NCBI GenBank assembly: GCA_012270265.1
Contig: JAAXIR010000080.1
Location: 897 to 14,111, forward strand
Direction: 5' to 3'
DNA from: Candidatus Poseidoniales archaeon
GTDB taxonomy: Archaea > Thermoplasmatota > Poseidoniia > Poseidoniales > Poseidoniaceae
DNA: 13,215 nt
Shown: in pieces, positions 7,601-13,215 of the stretch
Position numbering within the stretch: position 1 is the stretch's first letter
Layout of the letters: the number at the start of each line of letters is the position of its first letter
The notes under the pieces: generated by a model
Database searches by the model: none
Seen by the model: the letters and a program-made list of their open reading frames with translations, nothing else
What the model was told of the DNA's origin: nothing
Made by a program: the position numbers and the translations under genes

Positions 7601-10600
7601 CGTATGTCCATTGTTTGAAGGATCCTTCACGCTGCAAGCGCGTTCAGGTTCTCAGTCAACCGATGTGTACCTTGGAGCGGGACAAATCGCAACGCTTCCT
7701 GCAAATTCAACGAGATACATTTCAATCGAAAACACGTGCCCAGCCTTTGATCCCATCTCAACCGATGCTTCCAACGAATGGGGTTGGGGATATGCAGTCT
7801 ACAACATTTCAACATCGCATCCAACCGAACTAGCAGCCTACGATGTCCTTGCCTTACCGAAGCAAGAGAAACTTACGTTTGGACTCGATGAATCGCTTCT
7901 CAACGAAGCACTCAATGCGTCCTACACGGGTGATGACAGAGCCTTGCTGGACCTACCGTTCCGGATTCAGACGAATTATGGAAGTGTGCGTGTTGACCTT
8001 GAAGTTGAAAGTCAGCCAGATCTTGTTGATTCGGTCATCGATGCCCCGGGTTCACGTTGGTTACCCAACACACTGCGAAGCATTACAACATATCACGAAC
8101 GAGTCATTCCAACGCATCCAAGCATGGAAGCACCCGCTCTTGAACGCATCACCCTCGCCATCGGTTCAAGCGATGATGCAGCTTCAATTGGATTCAGTGC
8201 TGAAGTCGCTCGACTCGATACAACACCTCGCTTTATTCAAACATCAGGGGCTGGCTATGCAACATTGCAACCAACATCGGGTGCTGTTTGTTCACAAAGC
8301 GAATGTACGGTCACATGGGTGTTCAAGAGTACGTGGTTGAACGATGACATCGATGATCTGCATTGGTTCATCTCATCCATTGATGAGAACGGTTTGGAGA
8401 TGGGTCCACTGATCTACTCTGACAATACACCATACAACGATGTTGAGAACGATTTGGAAGCGTTCAATGTTGTTGCCTACGATGATCGTGGACGCCCTCT
8501 GCACGATTGGACCAATCCTCTGTGGCCTTTGCATGTCAACCCGGGAACCTCATTCACCGTTCAAGGACAAGTTCGATTCCAAGGTATTGCAGACGCATGG
8601 ATCGGTGAAGACGAAGCTGAAGTCACCGTCGAAATCCATGCCATTCCTCCATTGAATCTTAACGGTCCAGACACGTGGGACGGTGACCCGATTGTTTGGT
8701 CCATTTCCAATGCAACGACCGTCGATGACCAAGGTCGATTTGCGATTCCTTTGTCCATACCTGATGCATCATCCCTGCCAAGCGATACCCGTCTTGAGGC
8801 ACGAATTCTTCTCACTCGCTGTGGACCTTCAGGCCTTGAAACAGCAACATCGCTCGATCAGACTGCACAATCAACCTTCTTCGAAATGATGTACGACAAG
8901 AATCCTCCAGATGTCATCGGTTTGGAGATTCTCGATCCAAGTGGATTGCAGCCTGCAGACAACCACGTTTGGCTTCCTGATCGAGATGTTCCGTTGCGAT
9001 TGTACGTCGAAGATGCAGAAGGATTGGAATCACCCCTCACAATCTACACATGGTCTGAACATCAAGACGATGCGAACGATAATGGCATCATGGAAGAGAG
9101 TGAATATCAAGCGATGAGTGCCAATGTCAATCGCGGTGCTCTCCAAGCTGAGATTGACTTGCCATTGCTCGACGTTGATGCTATTCTGCGTCCTGGTGAA
9201 CAACAAGGCCGATTGAGCATTGTCGTGGTGGGGCAAGACCTTGCAGGAAATGCTTGGCAATCGGGTGGGTCGTTTGGAGCGCACAACGATGTTGCAACCG
9301 TTTTGGTTCAACCACGACAAGCGACGTTGCTCGATATGAACACAGTCACGCTGGACACCATCGATGGAAATTTGTTCCCGGGGCAAGAGCACCACTTCCA
9401 ATTCGACCTCATCGACGGAAACGGAATTGAAAGCCTTGATTTCATCAAGATAGGTTTGATGAATTCGCTTCATGAAGACTGTTGGATCAACTACGCCCCA
9501 CGATTCGGAGACATCACGGCCGATGTGACCTGTTTCGTTGCACCACCAACCATTACAACAACCAAGGACGATTTGACGATGCGATACACCGTTGATGTTG
9601 CCTTCCAACTTCGTTGGGATACAATGCACCAGTGGAGCAATGCAGCCTTCACGCCATCGATTAAGGTCATTGATGAGGCCCAAGATGTTGGTTTGGGTGG
9701 AACCTACCTCACTGCAGCCAACTGGTCAACGCACACACGCCTCGAGTTGCGGATTGATTCCATTATCGATCGAGTCGCACCGTTTGGCATTCTCGATGAT
9801 GGTGTTCTTACCTTGCACCCGAACGATTTCGCTGATATTGACATCATCGTCGTTCATCATGAAACCGCTGAACAGGCCCTGAACATCCCATTCGATACGC
9901 GTATGCATTACAATCTCTCCTCTTTCGGGCTCCGTCATGCTGTGACGGCAGAAATCGTCGACAGCCAAGGTCAGAGTCGTCATCGCTTGGTGGTCAATCA
10001 AACCACGTTACCTCAAGGTGAAGGCGAATTGAACATTGAAATGACAGGAAGTGTGTTTGAGGTGCAAAACGATATCATGATCGAGTTGCTGCTCGATTCA
10101 CAAGCTCCAACCGTTTCCCTCGAACCAGGTACGCTGACCAACTTGGATTCACTGCAAATCAACGACATTCCTGTTCAGATCTCGATTCAGGATGATTTCG
10201 GCGTTCCAAAAGAAGGTGCAGAATTGCATTGGTGCTTCGTTCGGGGAGGCATCGTCGTGTCCGATTCCACCTCATCCGTCCCGATGACGCACGTTGGGAC
10301 GACAGGAAACATCGCATCCTTCTCGACCATACTCGATATCGAATCACAAGGTGTAGCCTTCGAGAAGACCGACCGACTCAGTGTTTGGTTCACTCACAGC
10401 GATCGTGCTGGGAACCTTCTGTCTGGACAAGGTACAGCCTTGATGCCGTTGGACGTGTACATCGTTTGGATGGCCTATGAACCAACCCCGACCTCCATCA
10501 ATGCGGAACCGTATCGCCCCGTTCTTGGCGATATCATCACGATCGAATTCACGTTGGAAAATCTTGGATATCTCAACGGTTCGACCAATGTCACGCTCAT

Positions 10601-10973
10601 GGATGCGGATGGCTTGGTCCTTGGAGATGCAACATTCTTCCTCGAACCGGATGAACAGAAGAGCGTGGTTTGGACCGTCGAAGCATGGACGACAGGCCGT
10701 CTTGGTATGGTCATTCAATTGGATGACGATCCATTGTTGATTCCTGTTCCACTCGCTGATGTCCTGTACGAAGATGTTGATGCTAAATCCTCGAATTCTG
10801 AACTTGGACTCAATGTGCTGCTTGTCCTTCTCGCTGCAGGAGCTGTTGTCGCTTCGATCCTGATGCGACGTCAACGCATACAATCGCTCTACGATGAGTT
10901 CGAAGAGTACGAAGAAGAGGAACTTCCTCCACCACGACCGTCCGGTTTGGATGATGCTGACCAAGAGGAATAG
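4656..10973 (+). CDS. Giant secreted, membrane-anchored surface protein with immune-inhibitor-A/MAM-like modules
   Basis: 2105 residues, function unknown, probably an adhesin or surface-layer-type protein. The start is GTG; MNQPKKH followed by a hydrophobic run (about 9-22) is a signal peptide, which supports this start. Three beta-sandwich modules resemble immune inhibitor A C-terminal ('choice-of-anchor J') domains: about 122-303 (FE..KMVPTGW to RDGWFIDNV at 287-295), 304-455 (ending GWEGIMIDDV from 437) and 507-699 (FE..HMMPEGW to RDGWYIDDA from 682). The later 1300 residues look like a chain of Ig-like or CARDB-like beta domains, with an EF-hand-like loop at 1472-1483 (D1, N3, N5, G6, E12). 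There are at least 25 N-x-S/T sequons. Residues 2050-2069 are a single membrane span, followed by Arg-rich MRRQR and a very acidic tail, giving an outside-facing protein anchored at its C-terminus. No protease or other enzyme motif is visible. Its ribosome site is inside a hairpin, and tRNA-Leu follows 32 bases after the stop. Confidence 0.85.
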   Translation: MNQPKKHVSAVFLVLLLVLVGPSTYVQSRTVTYGPVTFQPATNETTVDANITSIQVPANHTITSGFVSIEPVWETVEENGTYFGSGLPNAWANGTHNLTSSLAHGGQLSLATDSSVGSLTDFETTKMVPTGWLTMGQDGEAWGVQNLSSLQTGPSPRDGNHSLAYLTTVANASGCIISPHYQTPEFISNMSLTFDHWRSLASDDAAWVEYTLDNQSSWQQLVPNGGYSDSVTANHHSLAQPLTSIWSGDDEQWTTSRFELDQLANIATSETMRFRLCIALGASSNQRDGWFIDNVTWHNTGDEPGAWFHGHLTGDYAPNADGSLIMPIDFSGLSNPIELEVRSNWDIESGNNDVMTIWYSMDQGVTWTLLTPLPGLPGFGVIYQGVRYSDVSFDWLPMFYPVPATAHNHTNASSALLKFNVQTDAIVNHGGGAPANGWEGIMIDDVQLHSGANTPNHVVRVLNNFTTQPTYQNGSSEGWLDNVSAPNQWQWVSSMGVIGPETDIDSFENPHMMPEGWAIENIRGVGWAHGLLGNTTLGPSQWHSGQNGVGIQLNGQYAANSFAHLISPEYVLPDNVTAQLSFRHWICTESAWDGGAVSISTDGGLNWWYLPADVGGFHDQISNVNTNSPFYGEGLLDGSQVTGGCGNSAARPFELKTSDISNLSGQSVRLRFSFFSDQYVERDGWYIDDAGIDVALFETEGDWISSSIVPHPVFGYGHLDGLAHEPANTSLRFSLMDADGNIIPEYEQRIMPFSVDLNPVEYPSVQIVVHMSSEDPFLTPTVERLGLGVVQSFGRYHQNYNSEMSDFEVTQEGFLKATVGTTVDFIHSPGCIYDAVNIQQMGGNLSLYSFSFTRSSSTYLQGPSVKIEEFTVNTEKELYAPWSFTLSTGDEFRAHVVEPPCLIPPPGPHVSIGQNQLEAVAWPPSGHDSNFGVQMKFDSIVNGSNITNATEHGHLYVNTSSSTYYQFRHLIALPMTEWGIPNVCPLFEGSFTLQARSGSQSTDVYLGAGQIATLPANSTRYISIENTCPAFDPISTDASNEWGWGYAVYNISTSHPTELAAYDVLALPKQEKLTFGLDESLLNEALNASYTGDDRALLDLPFRIQTNYGSVRVDLEVESQPDLVDSVIDAPGSRWLPNTLRSITTYHERVIPTHPSMEAPALERITLAIGSSDDAASIGFSAEVARLDTTPRFIQTSGAGYATLQPTSGAVCSQSECTVTWVFKSTWLNDDIDDLHWFISSIDENGLEMGPLIYSDNTPYNDVENDLEAFNVVAYDDRGRPLHDWTNPLWPLHVNPGTSFTVQGQVRFQGIADAWIGEDEAEVTVEIHAIPPLNLNGPDTWDGDPIVWSISNATTVDDQGRFAIPLSIPDASSLPSDTRLEARILLTRCGPSGLETATSLDQTAQSTFFEMMYDKNPPDVIGLEILDPSGLQPADNHVWLPDRDVPLRLYVEDAEGLESPLTIYTWSEHQDDANDNGIMEESEYQAMSANVNRGALQAEIDLPLLDVDAILRPGEQQGRLSIVVVGQDLAGNAWQSGGSFGAHNDVATVLVQPRQATLLDMNTVTLDTIDGNLFPGQEHHFQFDLIDGNGIESLDFIKIGLMNSLHEDCWINYAPRFGDITADVTCFVAPPTITTTKDDLTMRYTVDVAFQLRWDTMHQWSNAAFTPSIKVIDEAQDVGLGGTYLTAANWSTHTRLELRIDSIIDRVAPFGILDDGVLTLHPNDFADIDIIVVHHETAEQALNIPFDTRMHYNLSSFGLRHAVTAEIVDSQGQSRHRLVVNQTTLPQGEGELNIEMTGSVFEVQNDIMIELLLDSQAPTVSLEPGTLTNLDSLQINDIPVQISIQDDFGVPKEGAELHWCFVRGGIVVSDSTSSVPMTHVGTTGNIASFSTILDIESQGVAFEKTDRLSVWFTHSDRAGNLLSGQGTALMPLDVYIVWMAYEPTPTSINAEPYRPVLGDIITIEFTLENLGYLNGSTNVTLMDADGLVLGDATFFLEPDEQKSVVWTVEAWTTGRLGMVIQLDDDPLLIPVPLADVLYEDVDAKSSNSELGLNVLLVLLAAGAVVASILMRRQRIQSLYDEFEEYEEEELPPPRPSGLDDADQEE

Positions 10974-11005
10974 TCAAGAAGAAGACCATCGAGGGGAGCC
11001 CAAGT

Positions 11006-11090
11006 GCCGGGGTTCCCGAGCGGTCAAAGGGGGTGGACTCAAGATCCTCTGCGTAATGCTTCGCAGGTTCGAATCCTGCCCCCGGCACCA
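11006..11090 (+). tRNA. tRNA-Leu (anticodon CAA)
   Basis: Complete class II tRNA reading UUG, with an encoded CCA end. Acceptor arms GCCGGGG and CCCCGGC pair perfectly, the discriminator is A (11087), and CCA is at 11088-11090. The D stem is CCC/GGG with a GG in the loop. The anticodon loop is CTCAAGA with CAA at 11040-11042. A 13-base variable arm follows, then T stem GCAGG/CCTGC around TTCGAAT. The anticodon stem GTGGA/TCCTC has a T-T mismatch at pair 28:42. There is no intron. No promoter is evident in the 32 bases after the giant gene, and the convergent PIN gene ends five bases away. Confidence 0.96.
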
Positions 11091-11095
11091 CGATT

Positions 11096-12967
11096 TCACA
11101 GATCTTCGAGTTCTTCTTGCGCATCGCTCGTCAACGATTGGAACACCAAACTTTCCGGGAATTCAATAGCGATCAATGCACGAATCGCATAGGATTCAAC
11201 CAAATTCTTTGGTGGTTCAGCAATCTTCACACGACCATTGGTGAGTGTGATTCGTGCACCCGGTTGTGGAGCATCGGCCTTTGCTGGTAGCCAGATGCCA
11301 ACACTGCCCAAGGAAGGATGTTCCGCGAGAATCAATTGCTCTTCAGAGGCTTCACCAACAACATTGGAGATGTACAACGGGCGCTCATCATCGAGCACAC
11401 TGCTCGCATCTTCCCATTCGTTCGAGAAGGTCAATTCAGCAGAGTCTTCCTGTCGCTTACTGATTTGTTCAACCACCTCCTCAACTTGCTTTTCTTGCTC
11501 AACGGTTTGTTGATGAATTCGGTCAAGGATTTGACGCAATCCTTCGATTTCGTTGTCATCTTCCATCGCTCGATGGGCGAGAAGAATCAATTCACCAAGC
11601 TCTTCGCTCATGTTCTGTTCAGCAGAAACACATTCCAATGCTTCATCGAACAGTTCGATGGCAAAGTCAGGACGATTGAGTGCAAGGAAGGATTCTCCAA
11701 GTTCGGTTAATGCTTGAGCGGCCATGGCAACATCATCACGAACCAAGGCTTGTGCATGCTTCAGGGCTTCATCCGAAGATGCTCCTGCCATGTACAATGC
11801 CATGCCTTGAACGACGTGTTGCTTGAGCCTCATTGGCACACTGAGCGTGTTCAAGCCCAGTGAAGAGGTCGACAAGCGAATGGCTTTCTCGACCTTGTCG
11901 GTGGAAAGAGCCAGGACGGCAAGACGAGCGAGAATACGTGCCTCAATGGTGTCCTCATCGACGTGCGTTGCTTGGAACAGTGCTGTGGAAAGGTGAAGAT
12001 GTGAGCCAATCGCATCGCCTTTCATCCGTTTCATGATGGCAAGTGCCATTTCAGCACGAACGAGGATTCGAGAATGGAAACGATGGGCTACATCGACAAG
12101 TTCTCGGTCCAACGGAGCTAAATCGATACCAGCATTTTCGAGACAATCAGCGATCATGGTTTGCGTTTCAACGATGATCTCATCGAGCGATTCTTGTGTG
12201 AGTTTCTGCTTCAGTTGAGCAACGTGTTGCTCCAACTCCATCATGGTTTGACAACTTGCTTTCAACGGTGTGAGTTTCTTTCGAAGGTTCGTTTTGATGT
12301 CTTCTCCATTCATCATACGATGCAGTTGGTTGAGGAGGTTGACGCTCGAACCTTCATTGCTCTGAACAGGTTTCGAAACGGCTTTCGCTTGTGGACTGGA
12401 CAACAACGAGTCGACCATCCACGTGATCTTGGCTTGAACGTCGTATTCGTTACGTCGGCTGATGGCATACTGCATTTCTGCTGCACGTATGCGACGACCA
12501 AGACGACGCAACTCCGAAGCATGCTTTCCTTTGGCTTTGGTCGAGAGTCGCTCAAAAAAGGTCGAGGGAGGGCACACTTCGCTTGCAAGTTGGTGCTCTT
12601 CTGTAGCCTTGGCCATCTTGAAATCGTCCGTTACGAGAATCACATGATGGCCATCGCGTTGGAGGTCGTGCGCAAGCACCATCAGTGAGAGGTCAACGTC
12701 TTGTGGCGAAGCACGCTCTCCAATCTTTGCTCCCAAACCACGAATCTGGTCGTCCGAAACCTCATGTGTGGTCAACATGGGTTTGATGTGATTTAGCAGG
12801 TTTGGCTTTTGCTTCCATCGTTGATAGCGAACGTTTTGGATTTCACCATGAACGCCTTTGGTAACGTGCATCGTTTTCAGTGCAGACTTGAGATCGTCGA
12901 GAATGCTTGTCGATGCCATTCCTCCCATGTGAATGAAGCAATTGGAATCGACCACGTAGGTGACCAT
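11096..12967 (-). CDS. PIN-domain protein with TPR-like repeats and a C-terminal beta domain
   Basis: 623 residues. The N-terminus (about 1-140) is a PIN nuclease fold: VVDSN with Asp7, Glu42, Asp90/Asp92 in QDVDLSLM, and Asp114/Asp115 in LVTDDFKMA, the usual acidic metal-binding set, so RNase activity is plausible. Residues 140-270 are helical and basic, then acidic, with coiled-coil character at about 240-275. Residues 285-470 look like TPR helices, the clearest being 414-447 (ALTELGESFLALNRPDFAIE) and 342-373. A short coiled coil follows at 477-508. Residues 530-585 (PLYISNVVGEA to RITLTNGRVKIAEPP) look like a small beta barrel, possibly OB-like. The ATG at 12967 is fixed by an in-frame stop 13 bases upstream and by the PIN fold beginning at residue 3. 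No Shine-Dalgarno is visible. The HAD gene ends 22 bases upstream on the same strand, so the two are probably one operon. The target RNA is unknown, and this is not a short VapC toxin. Confidence 0.75.
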   Translation of the reverse strand: MVTYVVDSNCFIHMGGMASTSILDDLKSALKTMHVTKGVHGEIQNVRYQRWKQKPNLLNHIKPMLTTHEVSDDQIRGLGAKIGERASPQDVDLSLMVLAHDLQRDGHHVILVTDDFKMAKATEEHQLASEVCPPSTFFERLSTKAKGKHASELRRLGRRIRAAEMQYAISRRNEYDVQAKITWMVDSLLSSPQAKAVSKPVQSNEGSSVNLLNQLHRMMNGEDIKTNLRKKLTPLKASCQTMMELEQHVAQLKQKLTQESLDEIIVETQTMIADCLENAGIDLAPLDRELVDVAHRFHSRILVRAEMALAIMKRMKGDAIGSHLHLSTALFQATHVDEDTIEARILARLAVLALSTDKVEKAIRLSTSSLGLNTLSVPMRLKQHVVQGMALYMAGASSDEALKHAQALVRDDVAMAAQALTELGESFLALNRPDFAIELFDEALECVSAEQNMSEELGELILLAHRAMEDDNEIEGLRQILDRIHQQTVEQEKQVEEVVEQISKRQEDSAELTFSNEWEDASSVLDDERPLYISNVVGEASEEQLILAEHPSLGSVGIWLPAKADAPQPGARITLTNGRVKIAEPPKNLVESYAIRALIAIEFPESLVFQSLTSDAQEELEDL

Positions 12968-12989
12968 GTTTGAACCAGTTCAATCCGCA

Positions 12990-13215
12990 TCATAATCCTT
13001 GAGCCGAATGGACGGCAAGAATTGCATCGACAAGAGGGGCGATGGTAGCACTGTTCGGATAGGGTGAGACGACGTCTGCAGCATCCCGAACATCTGCAAA
13101 CGGTGTCCCAACTGCAACCGACCATCCCGACATAGCAAACATCGACAAATCGTTTGGAGCATCGCCAACGGAGAGTAGTTCAGAGGCCTCAATCTCCATT
13201 CGCTCGAGAATCATT
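12990..13215 (-). CDS. HAD-superfamily phosphatase, C-terminal part (5' end outside window)
   Basis: The last 74-75 residues of a haloacid-dehalogenase-type hydrolase; the frame runs off the right edge, so the Met at 13214 is probably internal. The visible part holds HAD motif IV, GDAPNDLSMF, whose acidic residues bind the catalytic magnesium. WSVAVGTPFADVRDAADVV follows, the counterpart of 'aG..vAv.NA...vk..Ad.vt' in the Cof/type IIB group that includes archaeal phosphoglycolate phosphatase and sugar-phosphate phosphatases, and the C-terminus is a short helix. The nucleophile motif I (DxDx) is outside the window, so activity and substrate cannot be confirmed. Phosphoglycolate phosphatase is the first guess for an archaeon; sucrose- or mannosyl-phosphoglycerate phosphatase are alternatives. 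The PIN-TPR gene follows after 22 bases. Confidence 0.75.
   Translation of the reverse strand, partial: MILERMEIEASELLSVGDAPNDLSMFAMSGWSVAVGTPFADVRDAADVVSPYPNSATIAPLVDAILAVHSAQGL

Noticed and set aside
9030..9683. 217-residue minus-strand frame inside the giant gene, and a 206-residue one at 10344-10964
   Set aside because: No ribosome site and no recognisable domain. The giant gene's plus frame is continuous here and shows clear protein features.
4656..10973. Possibility that the giant gene is a frameshifted or fused assembly artefact
   Set aside because: The frame is continuous, with a signal peptide at one end, a membrane anchor at the other and beta-rich extracellular composition throughout, which fits one intact protein.
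10810..11124. Minus-strand frame through the tRNA containing GAGFEPAKHYAEDLE
   Set aside because: This is the familiar false protein made by translating the antisense of a class II tRNA. The tRNA explains the sequence.
11004..11192. Plus-strand frame through the tRNA containing FPSGQRGWTQDPLR
   Set aside because: Another well-known spurious translation of a tRNA gene. It also runs into the opposite-strand PIN gene.
1..13215. CRISPR arrays, insertion sequences, integrases, attachment sites or a replication origin
   Set aside because: No regularly spaced direct repeats, transposase-like frame or clustered origin-box repeats were seen. PolB and GINS alone do not mark an origin.

Overview
The window looks like chromosome from a mesophilic marine euryarchaeon, most likely Candidatus Poseidoniales (Marine Group II). 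That placement is inference from gene content: an archaeal family-B DNA polymerase C-terminus with a PCNA-binding tail, archaeal EF-1 alpha followed by archaeal-type S10, an archaeal GINS subunit, a tRNA-Leu with a long variable arm, a PKD-domain lipoprotein, and a very large secreted membrane-anchored protein. Coding density is very high, and I see no insertion sequence, integrase, CRISPR array or other sign of recent transfer.

Layout, left half. A DNA polymerase B gene enters from the left and ends at 506 (+). A PKD-domain lipoprotein follows at 556-1746 (+). Next is a translation pair: EF-1 alpha (1852-3147, +) and ribosomal protein S10 (3188-3517, +), each with a good Shine-Dalgarno. S10 converges on a GINS complex subunit (Gins51 type, 3563-4555, -), and a perfect hairpin lies in the 45-base gap. 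PolB and GINS are both replisome parts, so the left third joins replication and protein synthesis genes.

Layout, right half. The GINS gene diverges from a 2105-residue gene (4656-10973, +) that takes up almost half the window. It encodes a signal peptide, three immune-inhibitor-A/MAM-like beta-sandwich modules, a long extracellular part with one EF-hand-like loop, a C-terminal membrane span and an acidic cytoplasmic tail. Its ribosome binding site lies inside a perfect 10-bp hairpin just before a GTG start, the most striking regulatory structure in the window. tRNA-Leu(CAA) follows at 11006-11090, 32 bases after the giant gene. Converging on the tRNA is a PIN-nuclease/TPR protein (11096-12967, -), which sits 22 bases downstream of a HAD-family phosphatase gene cut by the right edge (12990-13215, -); those two are probably co-transcribed.

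No gene-free stretch exceeds about 105 bases (1747-1851 is the longest). The best candidates for under-described biology are the giant surface protein with its masked ribosome binding site and the PIN-TPR fusion. The rest is core archaeal information processing.
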